Source of the DNA: Selenomonadaceae bacterium
GTDB lineage: Bacteria > Bacillota > Negativicutes > Selenomonadales > Selenomonadaceae
Assembly (NCBI GenBank): GCA_016280345.1
Contig: JAEEGN010000008.1
Location: 1-19,345, forward strand
Direction: 5' to 3'
Length of the DNA stretch: 19,345 bases
Part shown: positions 12,406-19,276 of the stretch, piece after piece
How positions within the stretch are numbered: the first letter of the stretch is position 1
Layout: the number at the start of each line of letters is the position of its first letter
Position numbers and translations under genes: made by a program
Notes under the pieces: generated by a model
The model's input: only the letters and a program-made list of their open reading frames with translations
The model's database searches: none
What the model was told of the DNA's origin: nothing

Positions 12406-14643
12406 ATGCAGATGTTCGGTCAGGCCAAATGGGACATGTCGGGAGAGATGCTGCCTCCCGAAAACCCGCGTTTCCGCCTTAGGCGCACCGGCGAAGGACG
12501 AGTGGCCGTCAAGAACATCACGACCGACCGCTTCGTCGAGGTGGACTGCTATAGACTTGAGCCTAATGAGGAATGGGAGCTAGAGGACTATAACATTGTT
12601 TCGATTTATGGATGGAAAATAGACTCTGGGCAGGGGGCTGCCTGCGCAGGGGACGAACTTGAGTATCTGTACGGGCTGGATCCGAAGTCGCTTGTGCTTG
12701 TCCGGCATGATCCTGACAGACGCGGAGCGTCGGTGCAGGCCGAGGATGTGGTCAAGACGTTCAAGCGGTCGGATGGGAGCCTGGCCGGCATTTCTCATGT
12801 CTCATTCGCGATAGCGCCTTCCACGCTCGTCGGCGTGTACGGCGAAAGCGGAATTGGAAAGTCTGTGCTGATCAATTCGCTTGTCGCCCCAGATGGGGGG
12901 CGGCTGCAGTCTGGCCGGGTGCTTGTCGATGGCATGCAGAGTGCTGGAAACCCCGGCATCGCCTATTTGCCTCAGCGGCTGAATTTTCCTGATGTGCTCA
13001 AGGCGAAGGAGATCGTCAGGCAAGGACAGGTTCGATCCGGCTGTAGTTATGAACGCAAGAAGCGGATATTGGAGCTGTGCCATGTTAAGCTTGGCGGTCC
13101 CGGCGGGTGGGGAAATCTGCGGTTCAGGGCGTTGAGCGGAGGGCAGCAGCGCAGATTGGCGCTTGCGATGGCGCTGTTGGACGAGAGAGTGCGGCTGGTC
13201 GTTGCCGACGAGCCGACGACCGGTTTTGACATTGGCACGGAACGAGAGGTCATGCGTGGACTAAGGCGACTTGTCCGGCTGGAAAACATTACCGTTGTCG
13301 TCGTTACTCACTCGGTCTTCGCGCTTCCCATCTTCGACAAGGTCCTGGTGCTTAGCAAGTGCAAGTCTGGAGAAGAGTCTGGCGCAGGGCTTTGCTTTGA
13401 TTCCAAGTGGCTGCCTGAGTTCTTCCCGGAAGAGCTCAGGCGGATACCGCAGGATGCTGACCGTCTGACCGCCCTGTATGAAGGTCGTGTATCGCAGAAT
13501 CGGCCCGTGGCGAATAAATTCCAGTCGCCATTTTACCATCAGATGCAGAAGGATCGACCGGGAATGGTGAGAAAGCTGCATTCGTTTGGCCGTCAATTAA
13601 TTTCGTGGACAGTCAATTGCGCTAAGATGGCCCTTCGGCAGAAGACCTTCGCTCGCTTTGTAGGCCTGTCGTTTGTATGCGTTCTAATGATCCAGCAGGG
13701 TACCTGTTGCAGTCGCTCCCGCAGCGTCGATATGTTTTTGTCGTTCATGGTGCTTTGCGCCCCCTGGCTCTGCGCGACATACACGGCAATGTTCGGTTCG
13801 GAGCTCCTGGGCTGGTTTTCGTGGGAAAAGCTGTCAGGAGGGAGTTCACGGGGTTTTTGCTTTGGCGTTCTTGGCGGACTCCTTCTGCCCTATATGTGCA
13901 TTTCTCTTGTCTTCACCATGGGACTGTTTTTCCCTCCGAACATGGAGCGAATCGTGGGCGAGGCCTACGTTGCGCTGTCCCGCATGAATGCAGGGGCGTG
14001 CATCTCGCGTCACATTAAGGGCGCAGACAAGAGCGCATACGATGACAACACGATACGCAGATCGGATTGGAGGGAAAATCAGCGCGTATGGAAAGATCCA
14101 CCGCAATTGGAGGTGGGATCGGCGGAACTTGGATGTGAACACTCTCAAGGCGAACACTATAGACGCGATTATAAATCCATAGGTCGAGACAAGGAAGGCG
14201 TTTCGTCGCGGATGGGAATGCCGTGGCGGCTGGTCGCCATTCAATGGGCTCTATTGACGTTGATCTGTCTGGTCGGGGGGACGATAGGGCTCGCGGCGAT
14301 TGCCTGGTTCCGGGATGCGAAATCTGCCGTGCTTTTGATTGTCATATTGTTTATCGGCTTTATCATGCTGAGCAGGGTCTGTGTCGAACCCACAGAGTGC
14401 ATGTATGCCTTGAAGTTTTCTCCCGGGCCAGGATTGGACGAGTCGGACGTGCGCTGGATTCCCTTGGTTTGCCTGTCGTACATTGGAATCGGCCGATATG
14501 CCTATAATGTGCTTGTCTATCCATTGGAGGTCGCATATCTGTGTGACTGGCTTCCGCTGCTGGGCTGGGCGGTGGTGTGCCTGGGCATTGCGCTTAGGCG
14601 ACTTGCAAATCCGATTAAGAACTGGAAGGCCTTTGAGCGATGA
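12406..14643 (+). CDS. ABC transporter: FHA-like N-terminus, ATPase and permease in one chain
   Basis: The start is taken as ATG 12406 (GGAG about 9 nt upstream); an in-frame TTG at 12391 sits inside that site. Residues about 20-75 (VAVKNITTDRFVEVDCYRL, IVSIYGWKI) have the strand pattern of an FHA-like domain but lack its phospho-binding Arg and His. The ATPase follows: Walker A GESGIGKS at about 146-153, Q-loop YLPQRLNF, signature LSGGQ at about 243, Walker B VVADEPTTGFD with Asp268/Glu269 and H-loop VVTHS. The C-terminal half has about six membrane helices in two groups of three, separated by a polar loop of about 90 residues. This order (FHA, ATPase, membrane domain) is like ABCG-type or ABC-2 exporters. 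The substrate is unknown. Its stop overlaps the start of the lipoprotein gene (ATGA), so the two are coupled. Confidence 0.87.
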   Translation: MQMFGQAKWDMSGEMLPPENPRFRLRRTGEGRVAVKNITTDRFVEVDCYRLEPNEEWELEDYNIVSIYGWKIDSGQGAACAGDELEYLYGLDPKSLVLVRHDPDRRGASVQAEDVVKTFKRSDGSLAGISHVSFAIAPSTLVGVYGESGIGKSVLINSLVAPDGGRLQSGRVLVDGMQSAGNPGIAYLPQRLNFPDVLKAKEIVRQGQVRSGCSYERKKRILELCHVKLGGPGGWGNLRFRALSGGQQRRLALAMALLDERVRLVVADEPTTGFDIGTEREVMRGLRRLVRLENITVVVVTHSVFALPIFDKVLVLSKCKSGEESGAGLCFDSKWLPEFFPEELRRIPQDADRLTALYEGRVSQNRPVANKFQSPFYHQMQKDRPGMVRKLHSFGRQLISWTVNCAKMALRQKTFARFVGLSFVCVLMIQQGTCCSRSRSVDMFLSFMVLCAPWLCATYTAMFGSELLGWFSWEKLSGGSSRGFCFGVLGGLLLPYMCISLVFTMGLFFPPNMERIVGEAYVALSRMNAGACISRHIKGADKSAYDDNTIRRSDWRENQRVWKDPPQLEVGSAELGCEHSQGEHYRRDYKSIGRDKEGVSSRMGMPWRLVAIQWALLTLICLVGGTIGLAAIAWFRDAKSAVLLIVILFIGFIMLSRVCVEPTECMYALKFSPGPGLDESDVRWIPLVCLSYIGIGRYAYNVLVYPLEVAYLCDWLPLLGWAVVCLGIALRRLANPIKNWKAFER

Positions 14644-15275
14644 AGCATGTTCACCTATATGTTGCGGCAATGGTCGCCATTGCGGTTTTGGCATGCTTCT
14701 GCGGCAGTTGCAGAAAGAACGGCACGGAAGAGCCACGCGCCACTGCAAATGATCCCAGTACGAATGTTTTCATTAAGCTTGAAAAAAGCAGAGTGTTCAT
14801 CGCCGTTCCGCCGTTTGACCTGAAGGGGGGCAGCCCGGCTGGCGGAAGATATGAGGGGAGAGGAGTCTCGGACAATCGTTTCTCGCCCGAAGAGGCAGGG
14901 GTCGGCGTCCATGAAATCGTCTATACGTACATGGGCGTGTCGGCTTCCGACTGTATAGAGGTGTTTGGCGCGCGTCAACGTCGTGCTGCCGCATCTTGCG
15001 CGATCTGCAATGGAACAGGTCTTACGGATTGTGCGCCTCGTGTCATGTGCGAATACTGCACAGGTGGACGTGTTAGAATAGGGGCATGCATGGCCTGCGA
15101 TGGCGTTGGGCGTGTAAGGACTGCTTGGAAGTTGTGGTTTGGAACGAGAGACTGTCCGAATTGCCAGGGAACAGGCTCGCGATATGCACAATGCAAGAAG
15201 TGCAAAGGGCGTGCATATGTGAAGTGTCCCGATTGCAAGGGGACTGGCAAGGCAGTTTGCAAGTGTGTAAGGTAA
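14640..15275 (+). CDS. Lipoprotein with DnaJ-type zinc-finger repeats
   Basis: The ATG overlaps the stop of the ABC gene by 4 nt, indicating translational coupling. The N-terminus (MKHVHLYVAAMVAIAVLAC) has a lipobox-like VLAC, so a lipid-anchored envelope protein is likely. Residues 35-115 form an unknown domain. From about residue 118 there is a run of CxxCxGxG-type motifs: CAICNGTG, CEYCTGGR, CMACDGVGR, CPNCQGTG, CKKCKGRAY and CPDCKGTGK. This is the zinc-binding, cysteine-rich repeat of DnaJ/Hsp40, but no J domain is present. Such fingers usually bind unfolded polypeptide or mediate protein contacts. Outside the cytosol the cysteines could also act in redox or metal handling. It is probably a partner of the ABC transporter or the exported proteins. 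The motif call is firm; the role is inferred. Confidence 0.85.
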   Translation: MKHVHLYVAAMVAIAVLACFCGSCRKNGTEEPRATANDPSTNVFIKLEKSRVFIAVPPFDLKGGSPAGGRYEGRGVSDNRFSPEEAGVGVHEIVYTYMGVSASDCIEVFGARQRRAAASCAICNGTGLTDCAPRVMCEYCTGGRVRIGACMACDGVGRVRTAWKLWFGTRDCPNCQGTGSRYAQCKKCKGRAYVKCPDCKGTGKAVCKCVR

Positions 15276-15293
15276 AAAGAAAAGGAGAACAAG

Positions 15294-17036
15294 ATGAAGA
15301 GAGCCATAATGATGTTTGGCATGTTTGGCTTGTTTGCCAATGCGTGCGCAAATGGAGTAGTGAATTCGGGCGAATCTGCGGCGGCGGATGCCCATGCCGC
15401 AATGATCCTGATAAACCACGTCGGGTGGGAGGTCAGCCGAATCATGGCAATGTCGGATAGACCGTCGCTGGAGGCTGAGTATGAGATGATTTCGATTAAC
15501 CATCTCAATCTAGGCGTTATAAAGGATGATGAAGTCGTCGATCAGATTCGCGAATTGTGCTCGTACATTACGAGTAAGCGAATCGCAATCGGCGAACAAG
15601 AGATGCTTCAGCGGGAGTATGACTACAATAGGGACAACGCGTTGTATGACGCGTTTCCGTCGCCCAGCGCCATTTTGGTCGCAGACTGGCGTGTCATAGC
15701 CTACAATCTGGTTCAGAGCACGGTGAGCGCCTACATGTCGTACAAGAAGGCCGTTGCCGCATTGAAGATACATCTTGAGCGTGACCAATGGAATCTTGAG
15801 AAAGACATGATGAGGGACCTGGACACCTTGTATCAGGAACTGTTGGAGAAGCAGCAGAGGCTGATTCAGCACTACAAGCTTGATGACTATTGGCGAGTCT
15901 CGCCTAAGCAGGCGCAAGAACTAGTTGCGCATGTAGAGAATGCCGACACCGATGATCGACGCGCAGACCTTTTCGCGTACCTGAACCATCCAGCGCAGCG
16001 GAAGGCCTTCCAGAAACTGCCGGTGTTCTGGTACTACCTTGGCGACGTTGCGGAAAGAGTGGGGCGGAAAGACATTGCGAGAGAAGCTTATGACAGGTAT
16101 CAGAAAGAGTTTTGCCAGGTCTTGCGGTTCGATCGCACGGCTGCGTCGGTGGCGATGAACAAGGCAAATCTGCTCCTTGAGCAGTCCGCAGAAACGCCTC
16201 TTGTGCGAGAGCAGTTGGAGATCATCAAGAAGAACATGAGCAGAGACTGGACATTCATGTATTACTGCGCGAATGTCTATTATAAACTGAATGACTTGGA
16301 GAATGCCCGTCAAACACTTGATCAGGCGAACCTGACCCTTAGGCATGGGTTTGACGACGCGTTGAATAAGACGGTGGTTTTGTGTCAGAGTGGCTCCAAT
16401 GAGCTGGCGGTGACGGAGCACAGCCTTCCGAATGCGATGCCGATGATCGCCTGCCAGGCGCTGAAGTTGAGGTTTGATGGAGAAACGGTGAACAAGGATA
16501 GTGTTCGCAAAATGCTTGGGGAGACTCAGCGGAAGTGGGGCAGAAACTGTTTTGGGATGCTGTCGTTCTATGGGCAGATTCCTTTCGCCGAGATTGAGGA
16601 GTATCTTAAGCCCTGCTTCAGAGGCATCTACTTGGAATATCAGCACGACGATTCGTTTTTCAACAATCCTGCGCCTTATCGCCTTGTTCTGGACCTGCCG
16701 CTCGACTGGTTTTTTGCAGGGCCGATTGAGGTGTCTGCAATTGTCAAGTTCGACGATGATTCCCGTGAGATGAAGATTGGCATTCATCCTCGATACGAGG
16801 GTGTTAATCCCAGGATAACCTCTGACAGAAGCGTTCAATATGTGCTCGATTGCCCGTCTGAGATCGTAAGACGGCGCTCCCCGAAGAGTGTTGAGCTGTT
16901 GCTTGAGCATAAACTTTATCCCGTCACCATCGTGTTTGATGCGGCTAAGCTGAAGGATGTTCGTACAACCGGCGACAACAACGTCAAGCTCCCTGTGATC
17001 GAGGGTCGCTACAAGAAGAAGGTTATTCACTTGTGA
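15294..17036 (+). CDS. Exported helical-repeat (TPR-like) protein, 580 aa
   Basis: The start ATG 15294 follows AAAAGGAGAACAAG, 18 nt after the lipoprotein stop. The N-terminus (MKRAIMMFGMFGLFANAC) is a signal peptide, possibly of the lipoprotein type. Residues 20-230 are strongly helical with coiled-coil character (ERDQWNLEKDMMRDLDTLYQ). TPR-like helical pairs follow: FWYYLGDVAERVGRKDIARE at about 254-273 and FMYYCANVYYKLNDLENARQ at about 321-340 both fit the W-x2-LG-x2-Y-x8-A pattern. The last ~130 residues are beta-rich (YRLVLDLPLDWFFAGPIEV, VEGRYKKKVIHL). It probably works as a scaffold in the envelope for its neighbours. A 644-codon antisense open frame overlaps this gene and the next one and is treated as a shadow. 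Confidence 0.8.
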   Translation: MKRAIMMFGMFGLFANACANGVVNSGESAAADAHAAMILINHVGWEVSRIMAMSDRPSLEAEYEMISINHLNLGVIKDDEVVDQIRELCSYITSKRIAIGEQEMLQREYDYNRDNALYDAFPSPSAILVADWRVIAYNLVQSTVSAYMSYKKAVAALKIHLERDQWNLEKDMMRDLDTLYQELLEKQQRLIQHYKLDDYWRVSPKQAQELVAHVENADTDDRRADLFAYLNHPAQRKAFQKLPVFWYYLGDVAERVGRKDIAREAYDRYQKEFCQVLRFDRTAASVAMNKANLLLEQSAETPLVREQLEIIKKNMSRDWTFMYYCANVYYKLNDLENARQTLDQANLTLRHGFDDALNKTVVLCQSGSNELAVTEHSLPNAMPMIACQALKLRFDGETVNKDSVRKMLGETQRKWGRNCFGMLSFYGQIPFAEIEEYLKPCFRGIYLEYQHDDSFFNNPAPYRLVLDLPLDWFFAGPIEVSAIVKFDDDSREMKIGIHPRYEGVNPRITSDRSVQYVLDCPSEIVRRRSPKSVELLLEHKLYPVTIVFDAAKLKDVRTTGDNNVKLPVIEGRYKKKVIHL

Positions 17037-17162
17037 TGTGCTGCACGAGGGATTAATGGGGACAAGTCCCTGAGGGAATCGCGGGTATGGATTCTTGTCA
17101 CATGCGGAAGAAAAGTGGATTGTCCATCGTTGCTGCAAAGTAACAGCAAAGGAGAAACAGCA

Positions 17163-17858
17163 ATGAAAAGGATGATGATCATGGCGGCGGCCGGCCTGAT
17201 GGCTGCAATGACGTTTGCGGCGCAGTGCGCGGCGAAGACCGAAGACGGCGTTCAGTGCAAGCGACAAACAGATGTCGTGGTCAAGTTGCCGGGCATACAG
17301 AAGATTGACATGGAGAACCTGCTGGACGTTCCGGTCGGAAGCACGCTTCTGGACACGGGGATCAAGCGCGTGACGCAGGAGGAGGACGTCTTGCAGATAG
17401 AGGTCCCTCTTGAATGGAGCGATAAGGCGAAATGCCGCGCGCTGCGGGTGTCTCACATTCTCGTGGACAATCGGCGGCTGATCATCCTCGGCGGTCTTGG
17501 GAGCAACATGTATCCGACCATTGCGGAAGGGGCGTTTGCAATGACGAACGAGATTATTTCTGCCGTGTGGAAGGTGTCCGACGGCAAGGCGATGGCAGTT
17601 CCTCTTCGATTCGACAAGCAGAAAGGCTACTGTGAGATGATTTTCACATGGAAGCCCGACCCCGAGAAGAACGTCGAGCGGGAACTCATCGTTCGCGGCT
17701 TCGCCAACGCGAAACGCCAGATGGCGGTCTGCACGTGCCTCCATACGAAGGGCGATGGGCTGAGGGCAGGACTCGCTCTGCCTGATACGGCTGCAAAGCG
17801 TAAAAAGATTACGACTCCCACATGCCAAAAACAGAATCAGGAAAGGAAAAAGCAATGA
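17163..17858 (+). CDS. Exported protein with a chimeric N-terminus, unknown function
   Basis: ATG 17163 is chosen (AAAGGAG 10 nt upstream, AAACAGCA spacer) over an in-frame start at 17115. The signal peptide (KRMMIMAAAGLMAAMTFA) is followed by AQCAAKTEDGVQCKR, which is identical in DNA to the next gene's product. The sequence then switches abruptly to an unrelated, beta-rich domain (DVVVKLPGIQKIDMENLLDV, LILGGLG-like IILGGLGSNMY, VERELIVRGF) and ends with a Lys/Gln-rich tail. The zinc-type Cys/His repeat that follows in the neighbour (YCWQH) is missing here. It is therefore a fusion of the exported Cys-rich leader with a new domain. The stop overlaps the next start (ATGA), so the two are translated together. 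The domain was not recognised. Confidence 0.78.
   Translation: MKRMMIMAAAGLMAAMTFAAQCAAKTEDGVQCKRQTDVVVKLPGIQKIDMENLLDVPVGSTLLDTGIKRVTQEEDVLQIEVPLEWSDKAKCRALRVSHILVDNRRLIILGGLGSNMYPTIAEGAFAMTNEIISAVWKVSDGKAMAVPLRFDKQKGYCEMIFTWKPDPEKNVERELIVRGFANAKRQMAVCTCLHTKGDGLRAGLALPDTAAKRKKITTPTCQKQNQERKKQ
17217..17263 (+). repeat. 47-bp perfect direct repeat, copy 1
   Basis: This is identical to 17909-17955, at an offset of 692 bp. It encodes AAQCAAKTEDGVQCKR in both genes. The flanking signal-peptide codons are similar but diverged, while the downstream codons are unrelated, so the repeat marks the edge of a shared 5' module. Confidence 0.95.
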
Positions 17859-18202
17859 AGAAACTTATGACGATGCTCGCCGCGTGCGCGGTGGCGTTTA
17901 CGACGTTCGCGGCGCAGTGCGCGGCGAAGACCGAAGACGGCGTTCAGTGCAAGCGCCAGGCCGAGGAGAACGGCAAGTACTGCTGGCAGCACCTCAAGGG
18001 TGCCACCCAGTGCCAGGCGCTCACCAAGGACGGCGACAAGTGCAAGCGCAAGGCCCAGCCCGGAAAGAAGTACTGCTGGCAGCACGCCGACTACAAGCCC
18101 GAGGCGAAGAAGCCGTCGGCGAAGGGCGAGGTGAAGAAGCCTGTGACGAAGCCCGCCGCTAAGGCCCCAGCCAAGCAGGCCGAGAAGCCCGCCGCGAAGT
18201 GA
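17855..18202 (+). CDS. Small exported Cys-rich protein (two CxAxTxDGxxCKR units) with basic tail
   Basis: ATG 17855 overlaps the previous stop by 4 nt, and AGGAAAGG lies upstream; it begins a signal peptide (MKKLMTMLAACAVAFTTFA). The mature part has two units of the form C-x-A-x-T-x-D-G-x-x-C-K-R ... Y-C-W-Q-H: one at about residues 20-48 and one at about 51-78. I recall the pattern from short bacterial proteins of the DUF5763 type, where Cys3His is a plausible zinc site; the name is from memory. A tail of about 35 residues rich in Lys, Ala and Pro (EAKKPSAKGEVKKPV) resembles histone-H1-like or wall-binding tails. Because it is predicted to be exported, a cell-envelope role is more likely than DNA binding. 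The function is unknown. Confidence 0.8.
   Translation: MKKLMTMLAACAVAFTTFAAQCAAKTEDGVQCKRQAEENGKYCWQHLKGATQCQALTKDGDKCKRKAQPGKKYCWQHADYKPEAKKPSAKGEVKKPVTKPAAKAPAKQAEKPAAK
17909..17955 (+). repeat. 47-bp perfect direct repeat, copy 2
   Basis: This is identical to 17217-17263. Here the repeat runs into the native Cys/His-repeat domain, so this copy is probably the source of the segment. Confidence 0.95.
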
Positions 18203-18217
18203 CCAGTAAAATTCTCC

Positions 18218-18246
18218 TGCACGGAGTCTGACGATTTTGCTATAAT
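18218..18246 (+). promoter_or_regulatory. Putative sigma-70-type promoter with extended -10
   Basis: TGCTATAAT at 18238-18246 is a perfect extended -10 (TGnTATAAT). Only a weak -35-like element (about 18218-18223, TGCACG) lies 17 bp upstream, as expected when an extended -10 is present. Transcription would start near 18252-18254, just upstream of the DUF1508 gene. Confidence 0.65.
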
Positions 18247-18249
18247 ATC

Positions 18250-18273
18250 AGTCACACCACACTCGGTGTGACT
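18250..18273 (+). promoter_or_regulatory. 5'-UTR hairpin at the predicted transcript start
   Basis: GTCACACC and GGTGTGAC form a perfect 8-bp stem, 9 bp with the flanking A-T pair, around a 6-nt loop. It lies at the very 5' end of the predicted mRNA. It lacks a T-run, so it is more likely an mRNA-stabilising stem or an operator-like palindrome than a terminator. A second, 6-bp dyad (ATGCGC/GCGCAT) follows at 18274-18291. Confidence 0.55.
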
Positions 18274-18320
18274 ATGCGCGATTGTGCGCATGGTTTAGGT
18301 AAAAAAACAAGGAGTAAAAA

Positions 18321-18692
18321 ATGGCCACATTCGAAATCAAGAAGTCCGGTGACGGAGAGATGTTCAATCTCAAGGCCGGCAACGGCGAGGTTATAGGCAC
18401 ATCGGAAGTCTATAACAGTCGTGCCTCACTTGAAAATGGCATCGCAAGCGTCAAGAAGAATGCGCCGGAAGCGCCTGTCGAGAATCAGACTGTCGAGAAT
18501 TTCGAGAAGAAGACCTGCCCGAAGTTCGAGGTGTACACCGACAAGGCTGGCAAGGCGCGCTTCAGGCTCAAGGCTCGCAACGGCGAGATCATTCTTGCCA
18601 GTCAGGGCTATGCCAGCAGCCAGAGCTGTCTCGCGGGTATTGAATCCGTGAAGAAGAACGCCCCCGAGGCAACTATTGCCGAAATCGCCTAA
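18321..18692 (+). CDS. DUF1508 (YegP-like) protein with two tandem domains
   Basis: The start ATG 18321 is preceded by ACAAGGAGTAAAAA. The 123-residue product holds two copies of the small DUF1508 domain. The first is FEIKKSGDGEMFNLKAGNGE, then VIGTSEVYNSRASLENGIAS, then VKKNAPEA. The second is FEVYTDKAGKARFRLKARNG, then EIILASQGYASSQSCLAGIE, then SVKKNAPEA. Each has the family pattern of FxI/V-x-KxGxxxFxLKAxNGExIxxSxxYxS followed by GIxSVKKNA. The family (E. coli YegP is a known example) is small and soluble; its role is not well defined, though stress-related and phage-encoded members exist. It has its own promoter-like region and a terminator, so it looks like a stand-alone transcription unit, separate from the upstream array. 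Confidence 0.9.
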   Translation: MATFEIKKSGDGEMFNLKAGNGEVIGTSEVYNSRASLENGIASVKKNAPEAPVENQTVENFEKKTCPKFEVYTDKAGKARFRLKARNGEIILASQGYASSQSCLAGIESVKKNAPEATIAEIA

Positions 18693-18723
18693 CAGGCGAA
18701 TCCATCATTCAGATCTTCGAGCG

Positions 18724-18757
18724 CGCCGCCGAGGAAAACGGCGGCGTAGTTTGTTGT
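18724..18757 (+). terminator. Intrinsic terminator after the DUF1508 gene
   Basis: CGCCGCCG and CGGCGGCG form a perfect 8-bp GC stem around AGGAAAA, followed by the T-rich TAGTTTGTTGT. It lies 32 nt after the stop, as expected for a Rho-independent terminator. Confidence 0.85.
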
Positions 18758-18807
18758 ACACACGGTGGGGGATTTGACATGGTCATAGCGATTTCTGTAC
18801 CCACGGC

Positions 18808-18987
18808 ACCCCACCAGTCACCCCACCAGTTACCCCACCAGTCGCGCCCCCAGTCGTGCCCCCAGTCGCGCCCCCAGTCGCGCCCCCAGTCGCGCCCCCA
18901 GTCGCGCCCCCAGTCGCGCCCCCAGTCACGCCCCCAGTCACGCCCCCAGTCACGACCCCAGTCACGACCCCAGTCATGACCCCAGTC
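18808..18987 (+). repeat. Tandem 12-bp repeat, 15 units (PPVA/PPVT coding)
   Basis: Fifteen contiguous 12-bp units, consensus GCGCCCCCAGTC, have variants ACCCCACCAGTC at the left and ACGACCCCAGTC at the right. In the frame that continues into the downstream ORF they encode (A/T)PPV. The graded unit variants show growth by slippage or unequal exchange. The units are contiguous with no spacers, so this is not a CRISPR array. Confidence 0.95.
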
Positions 18988-19218
18988 GGGAAGCCGAGTG
19001 AAACGCTAATAGATGCGGTGCAGATGCGGCGGCTTGACCGCGTGCGGGAGGGGATGCTCGCGAAGGTGGCGTCGATGCTCCCAGCCCGGTATTTCATGAC
19101 GGGCCATCGCTACAAGGGCAGGCCGTTCAGCTACTTCGCATTTCTGGAGAAGGCCGTACGCCCAACGAACATGGCACGGCAAACGCAGACGCACATCCTC
19201 CCTTATTCGGAATTGTGA
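18856..19218 (+). CDS. Pro-rich repeat protein fragment, start uncertain, probably frameshifted
   Basis: The frame encodes (A/T)PPV repeats and then a non-repetitive domain of about 75 residues (SETLIDAVQMRRLDRVREGM, LPARYFMTGHRYKGRPFSYF). Codon third positions in that domain are GC-rich, as in real genes here. The only start in this frame is a GTG at 18856 inside the repeat, with no ribosome site. A good start exists at ATG 18779 (GGGGGA 7 nt upstream), but it runs in another frame (PHQS/PQSR repeats) and stops at 18979. A shift of -1 between 18779 and the repeat would join the two into a 146-residue-scale protein. It may be a broken gene, a sequencing or assembly error, or a slippage-controlled gene. 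The function is unknown; the C-terminal domain was not recognised. Confidence 0.45.
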   Translation: MPPVAPPVAPPVAPPVAPPVAPPVTPPVTPPVTTPVTTPVMTPVGKPSETLIDAVQMRRLDRVREGMLAKVASMLPARYFMTGHRYKGRPFSYFAFLEKAVRPTNMARQTQTHILPYSEL

Positions 19219-19276
19219 AAAAGGCGTGTAAGATTTCCGGATGAGAAGCGAGTAGGAGGTAGAAAGGAACACCAGA

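Noticed and set aside
17058..17070. A GGGA/TCCC dyad in the gap before the gene at 17163, as a terminator
   Set aside because: The stem is only four or five bases with a tiny loop and has no following T-run.
15921..17855. A 644-codon open frame on the minus strand, spanning two + strand genes and the gap between them
   Set aside because: It has no clear ribosome site. It opposes genes with signal peptides and good start sites, and its residue make-up (rich in Arg, Leu, His) is typical of an antisense shadow of GC-biased codons.
18808..18987. A CRISPR-like array
   Set aside because: The units are 12 bp, contiguous and spacer-free, and they encode a Pro-rich repeat. No cas genes are present.
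18783..19097. A minus-strand ORF with Gly/Thr repeats
   Set aside because: It is the complement of the 12-bp repeat and lacks a ribosome site; the + strand frame downstream of the repeat has the better codon pattern.
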